From assembly GCF_008831285.2 (NCBI RefSeq), contig NC_045147.1, positions 19,968,581-20,032,580 on the forward strand: a stretch of 64,000 bases of DNA, written 5' to 3'. The position numbers were made by a program, and so were the translations under genes. This DNA is from Nymphaea colorata (taxonomy: Eukaryota; Streptophyta; Magnoliopsida; Nymphaeales; Nymphaeaceae). Numbering within the stretch: position 1 is the first letter of the stretch; each line of letters begins with the position of its first letter. The notes under the pieces were generated by a model. That model did not search any database, was not told where the DNA came from, and saw nothing but the letters and a program-made list of their open reading frames with translations. Of this stretch, positions 40,801 to 53,106 are shown piece after piece.

Positions 40801-41100
40801 AAGTTTGTATGTTTAACCTTGGTGTTTTCTAAAGCATACGACAGAACTAATTGGGCATTTCTCCAAACTGCTTTGACATATCTGGGTCTTCATCCTATTT
40901 GGATTATTAGATCGTGATATGCATATCTAAATTCCATATGCGCTTTTGATTAATGGCAAAGAAAACAGCTTTTTCATCTGTCTCCCTACTTGTTTTTGAC
41001 AAGAGAATTCAGTTGGAGGTGGACAGACTGAACCAGAGGTTTGAGCTGCAGATATGCTGGTCTCTGTGCTTTTGCATGTTAGCGTGAAATCTTTGGACAC
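40800..41100 (+). mobile_element. Degenerate LINE reverse transcriptase fragment
   Basis: The plus strand from about 40816 reads LVFSKAYDRTNWAFLQTALT followed by YLGLHPIWII and, after a break, FLINGKENSFF. These match the motif A region (DFSKAYDRVNW) and following blocks of plant L1-type LINE reverse transcriptase; the first catalytic Asp is Val here. Stop codons and frameshifts follow. LINE-derived sequence may go on to about 41600, including a 47-bp tandem duplication, but was not recognised there. Confidence 0.75.
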
Positions 41101-41160
41101 TTAGAAATCAGGCGGTGCACAGAGAAGTATATGACTATGTGGAGATTGCAAAAAGAGAAG

Positions 41161-41254
41161 CGTGGTCTATATGTTTTGAGGTATTTTTGCATCAAGATTG
41201 GTCTGAGCGTGGTCTATATGTTTTGAGGTATTTTTGCATCAAGATTGGTCTGAG
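41161..41254. repeat. Perfect 47-bp tandem duplication
   Basis: Two adjacent identical 47-base units start at 41161 and 41208 (unit begins CGTGGTCTATATGTTTTGAG). The identity points to a recent local slippage or unequal exchange inside old, decayed sequence. Confidence 0.92.
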
Positions 41255-41599
41255 CGGAGTCTTCATGCCATGAAGTTGTGGTTCGCCACATAAATTTGAG
41301 GTCCTTTTTCATCTCTTCATCCAGGAATTGGTTGGATGGAAGAGTTGATTTCTGTAGTTAAGAAGAACTGGAGTTACTGGGCTCTTGTTGTTTGATAGAA
41401 TGTTGAGATATATTCGTGTGTCAATAGCAGAAGTTTTCATTCGTTCCAATAACGTCAGATGGTTGGAATGGATGCAGGATTGTCAAGCAGGTTGCAGATA
41501 ATGTGACACGAGGCTTTACAATTCACAGTTCCGTTGTTCCAAGGGAACCTTCATCCTTTGAGGTTTTCTCATTTTTGGTTGAGATAATGTAGTTGAGTT

Positions 41600-43430
41600 T
41601 TTTCCATCGTATCTTTTCCTGCACAACGCTTTGGTTTCTTAGGCCCTCTCTTTGTTGGAGTTGGTGGCTTCTTGTATTCTATTCTTTCATTCTTTTGTAT
41701 ATATATTCAGGTAATGAACAAAAAGCCAAGGCTTCCCTGCTCCACTTGTCACAGAGCATATCTAGCCACATATTTCTCTGTATCAGTAACTCAAGGCTTC
41801 TCAGCACAATTGGCACTATATATGTTATTTTTTGCTCGTCAGTTGTAAAAAATCATCTCTTAGAATGGACCATTGATAGTATCACCGAAACTCAAGAGCC
41901 AACAATATTAGAATTGAAAGGCCCACGGACGACTCATTTGAGAGTGCGAAGAAAACCGAAGAGGCAATAAAATTGGATTGTCATTTGAATGGAAGAGCCA
42001 TTTGCATTTCTTTTTAGTTTTTTATGAATATCGAGAGATATGGCAAAAGATAATTGCATATAATATTTATGCTTTTGTCTGCTACTTATAAAACTTGGTC
42101 AATGAAATATAGGTGTACATGGCTTCCTTCAATATAAAAACATGTAGTAGGGACCGTAAGATTCTATATCAACGTCCAAATGGGAATCCAAAGTTTAAAT
42201 GAAAGGCCATTTTCACTTGTCAAAAAAACAGAACACTTCGTGGACGATTCTGGAATTTGCTGCACGTCGTTTATTTTCCTCATGGGGCCCTCAGTTTTGC
42301 TTATCTTTTTTTCTTAACTGTAACTTTAATATCAGTTAAGAGAAAGGAAATGACAATGTTCTAAAGCATAAAAATATACGTTATGAACTAACTATACTTG
42401 TCATCAAAATTGAAGAACATTTCAGAAAAAAAAAATGTGAGGTTGTATTCGAAACTGTATCTACACATTTTTTGTTTAAAAAATATAAAGATGCAAAATA
42501 GAACATAGGTAAAAAAAAAAAAGAAAAGGAGACTATGGAATTGATACTGGAGCAGTGCGTGCTGGTGGAGCGGTTTAGCGTCGACGGCGATTGTTGTCTG
42601 CATGCTGGCTATGGTAATGGAGGCGGCAAGATTAGGTATGAAGCAATGTTCTTTTGCACAGCCATTTTTTCTTCAATGAAAAAGAAATATTGTTTGTCTC
42701 TTATTGATTTCCTTTGAGATGATACTGGTGGGTCCAATTACGATTGCCACTCTATGAGAAAATTCAAACAGCAGAATGATTAACTGGAGTTGATTTAGAG
42801 TCTTTTTAGTCTGCACAGCTATCCTCTGATATAACTTTGGCAGCCTGCACCGCTATCTTCTTATCGTCTGCTCCCTTACAATTCTTTTAGGTGTAATTTA
42901 TTAGATTCGGATTTGAGATGTTGAAAACCGAAGATCAGACCCTCCCCTTTCTGATCTTAAATCAGATCTTTTCTCAATATAAAGAAATAAACTAAAGATC
43001 TTAAGTGTAGATCTTAGGTTTGATCTAAGATCATAAGTTTGATGAACCATGAATCTTTTTACCATGTCAACAAAATTATGCCACCTCGTATCCACATCAA
43101 CATCAGATCCACGAATTTTAAATCCGTGATTATCAAACGCCTCTTGTTCATTTTTTTTTATTGAGAATCAGTTTCACACCCACTTATATAGTTATTATCA
43201 ACAAAAATAACGACGAAAAGATATGGTGTGTATTCCTAAACATACATTTAAGTATTAAAAGACAGCAAATTGAGAAGCTTAACTGACAAAGTACCCAATC
43301 AAAGCGTTAGCTAATTTCTTTTTTTCTTGATCTTGTAGGTCAGGTTTTCCTTTGGCTGATATTTGAAGAGTGATATTTCACAATTTTTATGATAGCGACG
43401 CGTTTCTGCCTCGACTCCACTGTCAAGTTT
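41600..43430. other. Gene-free spacer before PPR gene
   Basis: AT-rich, without a supported gene. It holds a transposon-like fragment at about 42905-43140. Confidence 0.45.
42905..43140. mobile_element. hAT-like non-autonomous element fragment
   Basis: Rich in AGATCTTA-type inverted words, it ends AAATCCGTGATTATCAAACGCC. Reverse complemented, the GGCGTTTGATAATCACGGATTT end resembles those of segments at 15655 and 18875 and of the 29800 element. The left terminus was not found. Confidence 0.4.
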
Positions 43431-43684
43431 TGAGATAAGCATCAAAGGACGCAACCAGTCCACAAGAGTTCATCGCTGATTCCATCGAGGCCTACGCGTT
43501 CGCTTCCCTCCCTCATTTTCTGGGGGACTAATTGAGAAGGGTTGTCGTGGGCAATCACGTTCGTCCCTGCCAAGAATCTCTTATCTGTAAGTTTATTTCC
43601 CTCTGTTTCTTCTGGTATGATGATTCTGGCTTGTTTTCCCACAGAACCATCATTCCCGCTTTCTTTTGGCTGAGAACCCAAAAG

Positions 43685-45247
43685 ATGGCTTTAGCTAATC
43701 GCGTGGCTTTCGTAGTATTTCGGTCCCTAAAACCATCGTCTTCCCTCCAAACCCCTTCGTCCCTCCCATGGAACCCTGCTCCTCAAGTTGGTATTCGTCG
43801 GAATAAAAGAATCTCTTCAGGTACTGCGACAATTTCCGTCGTAGGCCGCCATCGATACCCGGGGTTCGTTTTCCCGGGAGAGGATGACCGCGAAACCTGC
43901 GGGTTGAAAGCGGAGAGGAAACCTAGTGAAGCCCACGTCTTCGAACTGGAAGAACCGCTTCTGAGCGAGGGCAAGGAGGGGATGAGTGATGGGTTCTTGG
44001 AAACGATTGAGGAATTGGAGAGGATGGTTCGGGAGCCCGCTGACATACTCGAGGAGATGAACAATAAGCTCTCTGCGCGCGAGTTCCAATTGGTATTGGT
44101 GTATTTCTCTCAAGAAGGAAGGGACTCGTGGTGCGCCCTCGAGGTTTTCGATTTCCTTCGGAAGGAGAATCAAGTCGACAAAGAGACGATGGAGCTCATG
44201 GTGTCGATCATGTGCAATTGGGTGACTAAGTTGATCGAAGCCGATTGCGACGTTTCACAGGTAGTTGATCTTCTAAAGGAGATGGACTGTGTTGGGCTCA
44301 ATCCAGAGTTCAGTATGGTTGAGAAGGTCATCTCACTGTACTGGGATAGAGGAAGGAAAGCAAAAGCTGTTGCGTTCGTTAAGCACGTTATAGGGCAAGG
44401 ATTGAGCTCGTTTTCAGCCAGTACCGGTAAGCAGGGTCCTATCGGTTACCTTGTTTGGAAGATGATGACTGATGGAGATTATCGTGGAGCAGTGAAATTG
44501 GTGGTCGAATTTAGAGAATGTGGGCTTAAACCAGAGATCTATAGCTATTTGATTGCATTGACGGCCCTGGTCAAAGAGCAAAACGAGTTCTCGAAATCGC
44601 TAAGAAGGCTAAAGAAACTGCAGAATGATGGTGTAATTGCTGATCTTGATGTGGAAAATCTCGTACTTGTGGAAAAGTATCAGTTGGAGCTTCTAAATTA
44701 TGCGGAGCAACTATCGTCTTGGGCTATTCAGGAAAATCTACCTGAATTTGATGCAGTGGTTCATGAAAAGCTACTGGCTTTGTATGCTTGTGCTGGTCGA
44801 GGCCTTGAGGCAGAGCATCATTTATGGAAAATGAAGTTGGCTGGTAAGGAGCCTCAAAGAGAACTCTATGGCATTGTCTTAGCAGTTTGTGCATCTGAAA
44901 GGAACGTTGGCTCTGTCCAACGCTTGCTAACAGGGATGGAGAGTAGAGGTATGTCTCCTAGAAATAGAAAAAGAACCTTTTCATGGCTGTTGCGTGGTTA
45001 TGTCAAAGGTGGCCACTTTGAGGATGCTTCAAGAGCTCTGGTGTCCATGCTTGATCATGGTTTGCATCCTGAACATTTGGATATTGCTGTTGTTTTGCAA
45101 GGTCTTAGAAAAACTTTGCAGAATCGTGAAAACATTGAGCTCTATCTTGATATTTGTAAGCGTCTCTCTGATGAAGAGTTAATTGCACCATGCCTTATAT
45201 ATCTGCACATAAATGCATATAAGCTTTGGATTGTAAGAATGCTTTGA
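43685..45247 (+). CDS. P-class PPR protein, AT2G30100-like
   Basis: Single exon, 520 residues. The ATG at 43685 is the first in frame and is followed by an N-terminus rich in Ser, Arg and Pro with few acids (about 1-60), which looks like an organelle transit peptide. Conserved family blocks follow: EELERMVREPADILEEMNNK, LSAREFQLVLVYFSQEGRDS, CVGLNPEFSMVEKVISLYWD, CAGRGLEAEHHLWKMKLAGK and the C-terminal YKLWIVRML. Helical pairs such as GGHFEDASRALVSMLDHGLH are PPR-like, yet most repeats are degenerate. PPR proteins of this class bind organelle RNA; which RNA is not known for this family. It has no E/DYW domain. The end of the protein agrees with the end of the Arabidopsis relative, so no downstream exon is needed. 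Confidence 0.92.
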   Translation: MALANRVAFVVFRSLKPSSSLQTPSSLPWNPAPQVGIRRNKRISSGTATISVVGRHRYPGFVFPGEDDRETCGLKAERKPSEAHVFELEEPLLSEGKEGMSDGFLETIEELERMVREPADILEEMNNKLSAREFQLVLVYFSQEGRDSWCALEVFDFLRKENQVDKETMELMVSIMCNWVTKLIEADCDVSQVVDLLKEMDCVGLNPEFSMVEKVISLYWDRGRKAKAVAFVKHVIGQGLSSFSASTGKQGPIGYLVWKMMTDGDYRGAVKLVVEFRECGLKPEIYSYLIALTALVKEQNEFSKSLRRLKKLQNDGVIADLDVENLVLVEKYQLELLNYAEQLSSWAIQENLPEFDAVVHEKLLALYACAGRGLEAEHHLWKMKLAGKEPQRELYGIVLAVCASERNVGSVQRLLTGMESRGMSPRNRKRTFSWLLRGYVKGGHFEDASRALVSMLDHGLHPEHLDIAVVLQGLRKTLQNRENIELYLDICKRLSDEELIAPCLIYLHINAYKLWIVRML

Positions 45248-45429
45248 TGTATATATGGCGATAGAAGCTGGGAATTTCACGTAGTTGCTGTCCAAGTGGC
45301 TGATAGGCTGCAAACCACTGTGTACGTTCTGCAGCAACCGAGTTTCTTTATTAGCATTTGTTCTGTCTATCTCTGTGGCTGGATGTATGTAACGAGACAG
45401 TGAATAAATTAAATAAGATCAAACATTGG

Positions 45430-45757
45430 ACTAGTTGGAGCTTTGAGAGGTGCTGCTTCAGGAGGGTTGATATGTTTAGCAGTAGAAATGCTGACTTTTG
45501 TCTCCTGTTCCAACCATGCTGATGGGTATCCATATGCAAAGTTAGTGCCGCAGGGAACATGGCATCAGGGATCAGATATGGAAGCTGGATTAGTTATTTG
45601 CTCCCATCTTGCCTACCGTGGAATAAATGATGCATATGTGAAATTTCAAGAGCTGGAACTTTACTTCACTAATGGTGGCACTGCACGGTTTCATAGAGTG
45701 CTCAATGCAGAATCGAATCCTCCCAACAAGCAAACCCTCCTTCCCTGTAAGTAGTCG
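45430..45757 (+). other. Unassigned open frame past the PPR gene
   Basis: A frame of about 105 codons starting after TAA near 45413 reads NIGLVGALRGAASGGLICLA, then an apparently protein-like stretch with GTWHQGSDMEAGLVICSHLA and ELYFTNGGTARF, ending at TAG-adjacent TAA near 45754. It has no in-frame ATG near its beginning, no recognised domain and no partner exon. It may be chance, a remnant exon or part of the PPR gene's 3' region. Confidence 0.2.
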
Positions 45758-45759
45758 TG

Positions 45760-47368
45760 TAAGCATATACTTATAGATGTATAATGTAGAAGGAATGGAC
45801 TGAAATAAGTCTTGTCGTCTTCAATTTTGCTTCAAAAACTCTATATCTGGAGTATATTCATGAATACAGTGATGTGTGTTTATGAACTGTTTTTGGTTCC
45901 TGTCTCTCTGATGTAATTACTTGATTTTGCTGCTATATAGATCTTCAATTCATATCAGTTGAACGAGTTTGCTTTCTTGCGTAAGGATGTGTGTCTCGGA
46001 GCAAGTTATCTGCATGGAACTTCATGCCCTGGAAGAAGTTTTCTTGTTTCCTTCATGCTTCGGAAAGATTGGATATGTCAATCATGAATTCTTGTCATTC
46101 ATCTTTCATACTTAATCCATGTTTGAGTTGGCCATAAGGTCATTTCTAGTTTCAATTGCAAACCGCCTCTCCTTGCTGGGGTTAGTTGCTCAGGTAGTGC
46201 ATTATGGTCACTCTTGCGGGGACATCTTACATTGGAGTATTTATGTCATATGCCGATATGCGGTTCTGTGTTGGGTTATAGCTAGTTACGTTGGTCCTTG
46301 CGGGAGCTTGCGCCTGCTCCTGCCCCTGAATGTCTCATTGTATAAAATTGATGAATGACTGGCTGTTTGGTCCACAATATACCTGCTGCAAGATGGCCTG
46401 CACCCATTTTATTAACAAAGACTGTTGTACAGCAATCAAAGAACATACAAAAACTTGCAGAAGGAATTGATGGCATTAGGCCTCTTCCTTACCCAGCAAT
46501 GAGAGCATATGGGCAATTTCCACCTCCGGACTGACTTTTTGAGCACTTTCAGATGACCCGAAATTTCTACGATACAGCTATACGAGAACCCAAAATAACC
46601 CTTCCCCCCAATGCCCCCCACCACTCCCAACCCATCCACCATAGCCATTTGTGATTATTTGAGACCAGAATAACTTTCTGTTCAGTTGAGGTGTACGTGA
46701 GGACCATATATGCCTGCTTCTTCTTTCAATCGCTTGACCTAAAAGCATGTGGATGGTGAGACTTAGAGGAAGAGCTTGGCTAAGAACTTCTTGTTCAGAG
46801 ATGCTATAGAGCTCGAAGATCAATTGACGACTTCTCTTTACGATGGCCGAAGCGAACTTCACTATGTCGACCTCCTTGGGGCATCTTCATCTTGCAATTC
46901 ACTCTATTTTGGTGGTGGAGATACATGGGGCTGATGTGGACCACTGCCCACACTGGCCCACTAAAAATTTGATTGAGAACTTAAAATTAAAATGTGATAA
47001 GTCGAAAATTACATGGGGTGCCCACAACAGACTTAGACTGGTGACTCATCTGCCTCTCACCTCTAAAAATCAGGCATTGCTCTAGTGGTCTACTACTTTT
47101 AAGCTAATGGGAACAAAATTTGTATGATCACTGCAACTAAATATGCTTTATTTAAGCCTATTCGCGTAGCATAGGTTGGAAGCGATTACATGTTAGTTTC
47201 CTTGTGATATTCATTAGCTTGTCAATAAGGTTTTCCTCGCCCTCTTGGTGGTGCCGCAGTTTTTACTGATTCGTATGGAACGCCTGAGTGGGATTGTTGC
47301 TTTTCAGGAAGGAATGACTGTAATTGCTGGGGTGAGTTCTAACGTTTGATGGTTTGTTTCTTTTCTTT

Positions 47369-47429
<61 letters not shown>

Positions 47430-49200
47430 TATTTTTCATCCTACTGTCCAACTGAAAGCTAGAATCCTCACCTTTCACTCTTCCTCCATCCCTTCTGGTA
47501 CCAAGCTTGCTTTGGTGTTTGGAGATGATGTCTCTGTTATGCTTCAACAGTTCAACTTGTCACTCTTTTGTAGCATAGGAAGTTGACTGACTTACCAGTC
47601 GGCTTCGCCGATTACACTAACCCCTTTTGAAAATATTCTTTTCTGAAGTAAAGGGTCGAGATTTCGCGGCAGATTCCTATTAAAATGGGACGCCTGATCC
47701 TACTATGTGTTTTTTTATGTGCAAGGACAGGTGCTGAGAACACACCATAACAGGCACGCGCACACACACACATACAGTTATTTGTGTAAATTATAAAAAA
47801 TAAAATTCTTTCAGAGTGCAAATGAGAAGAGAAAAAGGAATAAGCTTTCTTCCAAAAAAATGATGCAAAAAGGAAATTGCTTTTTCCCGTCGATTTGCTT
47901 TTGCACTTCACATGATTTCATCAAATCATACTTTGGGCGCGTTTGAATGGGAGGAAAGGATGTTTCGGAGTACGTACCTTTATGACATCTCATCTCAAAA
48001 GCACCACTTAAATCAAAGACGAAAGATGGTCTCTTTTATCTCAGAAATACAATGGAAACTAACAGTGGCGACTGTAGGGTTGCGATCGACCGGAAAGGGT
48101 GTCAGAGATAGCCCCTCTCGTGACTGCACGTCTAAGATGGGCTGTCTCATAACACATTGTCATGGTAACCCGTTGTGCTAATGTAATATTTTTCAAAAGA
48201 CATTCCATTCCTCATCTTCCCAAATTCGGCTGTGGACATGGCAGAATCGGACAGGTCTATCGGAACCTATAGTTATCGGGTCTGTCCAGGTCAGTCTCTG
48301 GCCATACCGCTTCATATTATATACTGATGGGTGAGAAATCAAATCAGTGTTAAGTATTACTTAAGTTTCTTAAGTAAATTTGTCTCAACGATCATAGAGT
48401 TTCACCTAAATGTGCTGCTATGGGACCAGTGGACAAAATTCTCAACCAAAGTGTGGAATATTGCTAGAAGGCACAAAAAAATGATCCATGAAAATAAGAA
48501 AAATGCTCTGACAAGGGGATCAGATCATGTGCAGACCCAGTCACATGATAACGTTATATAAGAAGATAAACAGCATTTTTTTTTTGACATATATAGTATG
48601 GACTTTCCGCACGAAGCCAAGCAGCCAACTGAACTCTGTCTTTTGGGTAGTCTGTGGAAGAAGGATTTGAATTTATGTTACTAGGAAGGGCCATAACAGG
48701 GTAAATTCACGTGGTCGGGTGAATAATTTGTCATGGGGAATTGTATATGTGGCAGTACGCCTTAAATGATCTTTAAAGCATGAAAATGCCAGCACACATA
48801 CCTAACCGATGATTTTATTGCATGTACTGTGTAAGGGAAGGTAGATCAATAAGCCCTCTGAGACTTTTTCTTTTGAATGCCGAGCTGGTCGTTTCGCAGG
48901 ACACCTATCAGTGTACTGCATAAAGCAAATAACCTTGCAGACGATTTAAAAATCTTTCTACCATACGGTGGTCTGTCTCTATCTGATAAGATCTAGCATC
49001 GAGATCAAAATGGGCTAATTTATGTGATCTTCTTTACCCACATAAACAACCGGTAGCTTCTTAAAGAAATACGAGATGTTAACCAAAGAATCAGGAATCT
49101 TCAGCTCATTTGAAGCTTCTAAAACTGAACAACAATTCCTATCTATTATATTCAACATAGTTTCTCAAAGAATTTAAACACACTAACCTTGAACAATTTT
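45760..49200. other. Gene-free stretch
   Basis: No supported gene. Holds a 56-base (TA)n at 47372-47427 and a short CA-rich patch near 47757-47777. A minus-strand frame at 46578-46862 is unrecognised. The sequence at about 46930-47090 looks like a decayed repeat. Confidence 0.45.
47372..47427. repeat. (TA)n microsatellite
   Basis: Pure TA dinucleotide tract of 56 bases following a CTTT-rich stretch. Confidence 0.95.
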
Positions 49201-49430
49201 CAACTGATCCTTGCAGAGAAATTACACCTGCACACGAAAACCACCCTCCTTTGTTCTTTCTTTTGAACCCCATTTTCTGAAACCCAGAGCAACAATCAAT
49301 TTCTGCCTTCTTTTAATTCAATTGAGGCCACACCAATCTACGGATGCTCTCCCTACCTGCAACCCTCAATTGCTTTTTCAGTACACTACAGACGAGTCTG
49401 AACCAGGGCAGTAACCAGAGTCACCCATCA

Positions 49431-49740
49431 AAATTCACCTTGTTCCGAGCTTTCCAAATGAACCAAATCGTCCCTCTGAATATAATAACTCAACTCTGCC
49501 AAAGTTTCTTCTTTGAAAATTGTTCCACTCCCTAAAAATTCACCTTGTTCCGAGCTTTCTAAATGAACCAAATCGTCCCTCTGAATATAATAACTCAACT
49601 CTGCCAAAGTTTCTTCTTTGAAAATTGTTCCACTCCCTCAAAATTCACCTTGTTCCGAGCTTTCTAAATGAACCAAATGGCCCCTCTGAAAATGATAACT
49701 CAACTCTGTCGAAGTTTTTTTTTCTTTGAAAATTGCTCCG
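49431..49740 (-). repeat. 105-bp tandem array of a LINE-tail-like coding fragment
   Basis: Three units start with AAATTCACCTTGTTCCGAGC at about 49431, 49536 and 49641, an exact period of 105 bases, i.e. 35 codons. Read on the minus strand each unit gives IWFI-stop-KARNKVNF, which resembles the WxIWKARNKxxF motif near the C-terminus of plant LINE reverse transcriptases or the related RNase H tails; the stop (TAG) stands where Trp (TGG) is usual. Units 1 and 2 are nearly identical; unit 3 is more diverged. The stop in all three means the array was amplified after the source had died. Confidence 0.8.
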
Positions 49741-51190
49741 TTCATTGACAACTAAATCAAGAAGTTCAAGCTGAGGAATTTCACGTCTAAATGCTCTGCA
49801 AACCGCTAGCATAATCTGCCTTGCAACCTGGGTATTTCGAAAACCCATCATCTTACGTCTCCTCATCTCCAAAACATAAATAACACATTCTCACCACTGT
49901 AATGGAAAGAGAAGTGGATGCCAAATATATATCTATATCTATATCCTGACAACCTACAGCGGGACAAGTCAGATAGCCATTTCTTCTCTGTTCTCACCGA
50001 TTGCTTAATGAAAGCATTGGATGAAACTGTAATAAAAAAAAAGAAGAGGGAGTTCTCTGAGTTGCCTCATTGTTGGGTAGTGAAGATCGAGTTTCCTAAT
50101 ATACATATACATGTGCTACTGTACAGAAAGCATGCAATTTACTGGAGTTAGCATATTTAAACTTGGATTATGTTATCTCTAGCAGGGAACTGCACTCCAG
50201 ATAAAAATTCTTGGGCATCGCCATTGATGCAACTGCATAAAATTTGCTTCAAACTGATCACTGGGAATTGCTTCTCAAGAAAAAAACTTGAAGCTTTGTG
50301 GTGCTCCATTGAACTTACCCGTCTCCAAAAATGGGTGTTTCGAGGTGACTTTGTTGAAAAGTATGAGTTTCACTGTTCTCGTCAAACCCTCGTGTAGTTT
50401 TTCTCCTTGCGCGAGTACGCAACATTCAAACGTCACAAGTGGATAGAAAGTGGACAAGCTGGGATTTTTACTGGGTAGCTCTGCAATTTTCTGACATGGT
50501 GAATAATTGTGAAAGGAACAAGAAGGCGAAGAAAAACATGGCTGACTCGCCCTTCACATGATCTAAAATTCACAGAGGCCTCTGACTGTACGATTTGATG
50601 CAATGCAGGTCTGGCTGTTGCCATGACGAATTCTTATAAGAACGGTTGATCATTAATTATGCACCTTCAGCTTCTCATGGCATTGGGATAAGCAGCTCGT
50701 GCTTGAACGTACATAATTGACGTTAAATTTTTGGTGCAAGAAGCAAGCCCGTTAAACCGTCTGGTTCTTTTAAGGGGGAATTTGATGGCAACAGAAGGTC
50801 GTAACAAAAGTTTCTCTCTATATATGAGTACTAATGACTTAGTGTCCAACTTGATGTATAGTTAGATGTTGTTGAACTACATAATCAGGCAGTGATCACT
50901 TGATCTCAATTAACAAAAACATAGGAACTCAGTTTAATGAATTTGCAATGTCTCAGTAGGGCGTCTCTAATGGGAGAAGCATTCTTCATTTCCCTCCGTG
51001 CAGAACCATTTTGAAAACGGTAAAGTTGCAGGCCTTGTATTCATCGTTTTCTGTAGCTTTTACGTAATCAGAGAAAGGGTCGAACATGTAAGAATTCAAC
51101 TTTCGTACCACGATGAGGTCATAACCCAGACGACTTCTCCGCCATCAACCACGCCCCAGAAGAGTTTTTCCATCTTGTTTGTTAAAAGTT
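49741..51190. other. Gene-free stretch
   Basis: The minus-strand frame at 49645-49872, which includes VARQIMLAVCRAFRREIPQL, may be upstream LINE-tail sequence adjoining the 105-bp array. Nothing else is recognised. Confidence 0.4.
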
Positions 51191-51195
51191 GCGAG

Positions 51196-51203
51196 CTCTC
51201 CCT

Positions 51204-51244
<41 letters not shown>

Positions 51245-51247
51245 CTC
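51196..51247. repeat. (CT)n microsatellite
   Basis: CTCCCT-type imperfect start followed by about 35 bases of pure CT. Confidence 0.95.
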
Positions 51248-52792
51248 ATATATCCAGCCCGAACGATAGGTAAGATTTAGATTTATGCCTAAATTTGGTT
51301 ACAGTTTTGTAACCATGCATGTCTATATATTTCAAAAGTATAAATAAATACTATCTAAATAATCATATTTAACTCGATCTAAAGTTGAAGGTGAGAACTT
51401 CTTTCTGTAGATGGATCGATAAAGAGTGTTAGAGGTTACCGTGGACATTATGATCTAGCTAACAGCTTGTCTCGATCCTCATTGTGGATGTTAAAAGCAA
51501 ATCTGTTATTGGGGGTTAATGGCAAGCCGGAGTTTAATTAGCGAAGACCTACCTGATCATACCAACGATGAATCATCCCAAGCATTGATTTCCTGACGCG
51601 TTTTTAACCCGAATGTCTAAAGTCCGACCTCCTAGCGAGGTGGGCACCGATTCTCTTATCATCTTTAGTAAGCTGACCAGTTGATTTCTTTACTTGGTAT
51701 CATGGTATGCAGCTTGTTCGACCAATCGAGAATTCAATGAAACATTATTTCGGTTACTTATTAATGCTGGTGTACGTTAAGAACAAAATAATTACTGAAC
51801 CTTATTTTATGTTGACCTGGTCTGTTTCACGACATGCATTAATGTGGATGTTATTGATATCAACTTTTAATTTTTCGCAAAGCTCGGATTAGAAGGATAT
51901 ATATCCTTAAATAGTAGATTATGCAGGGAGATTTTTTATGGAAACAAACACATGATCTTTTGCAAACTAGTCTAAATAACAATATAAAGAAAAGGATCCA
52001 CAAGCCCCAAATCAGTGTGCCTTGAATTGCTAAAATGAAAAAAGTGTGTCAGTACTTACTGCATATATAATACTTGTTGAAGTCTTGAGTACATGTTATA
52101 CAGTGCTTACTCATTAAACAGTATAGTCTTATAGATAGGTGTCCGTTTTGTAGATTTTTGCATTAGCACAGGCACGATAAATCCCTTTAATCTTCTTGGG
52201 GGAAGCACGTAAACTCAGTTTTATCCATGTCAGGTTCTCTTGTGGCCCTCTAACTTCACTAACGATTAATTACTTGTCATTGTTCTTCGGAAAATGTTTT
52301 TATTGTGACAAGTTTTTCCAAACAAGATGCTGATTTAATTTGATGACCGACTCAAGAAGATGTTTGCAAGTGCAACGTGTCCCAAAGTTAGATCTGTAAT
52401 TCGATCATCAAATCTGATTAAACGAATACAGATGTCTGTTGTGAAGTCTGTTTTTGGCCTCCCTAGAAACTAACCTCATCAGATGAGGAATGAGAGTTGA
52501 GTACCCTAATTGGGACTTTAATGAAAATGCACATTTTGATGGTATGCAGCAAACATCAACTCAGCCAATTCACACTGAGTTTCACTTGCGTAAGTTTGCA
52601 CTTAAGTTTTAAGATTTGATACTGAAAATTCAATAACCATATTATAGAATTGTTTTGCCATGCGGTGATTCAATAATGGGGAAATAAATAATACATAAAG
52701 TTATTGTATTCCCGTTTAAAACTCCTAAAGGATATAAAATTCCCGTTTTTGTCCCTCACCTATTGGTTTGGTCTGGTTTCTACCAATCACAC

Positions 52793-52817
52793 ACTCTCTC
52801 TCTCTCTCTCTCTCTCT
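52793..52817. repeat. (TC)n microsatellite
   Basis: A pure TC tract of about 23 bases. Confidence 0.9.
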
Positions 52818-53062
52818 AACCTTACCAATATGATTTGAAGGACAGGTTCATGCAAAATGTATATTAAGTTGATCAATTTTTGGGTTCTAATACTTTTTGA
52901 TTTATAATATCAACATTTTGATATTAGAAAAATCAACATTTTTATTTTTCATAAAAAACAACTTGATTCAAAGCATGGTTTATATAAAAATAGTTTTTAT
53001 AAATATATTAGGATGTTTAAATTTTATTTAAAATAATTTATTAGCAAAACATTAAATTACCA

Positions 53063-53064
<2 letters not shown>

Positions 53065-53104
<40 letters not shown>
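53065..53104. repeat. (TC)n microsatellite
   Basis: A pure TC tract of 40 bases. Confidence 0.95.

Positions 53105-53106
<2 letters not shown>

Noticed and set aside
43587-43644. Possible 58-bp intron in the PPR leader
   Set aside because: GTAAGT-like donor and CCACAG acceptor exist, but the span is shorter than usual plant introns and nothing requires it.
46578-46862. 94-codon minus-strand open frame
   Set aside because: Reads smoothly (KFASAIVKRSRQLIFEL) but belongs to no family I recognise and has no start context or splice partner.
49431-49740. CRISPR-like array
   Set aside because: Units are adjacent 105-bp tandem repeats without spacers, in plant nuclear DNA.
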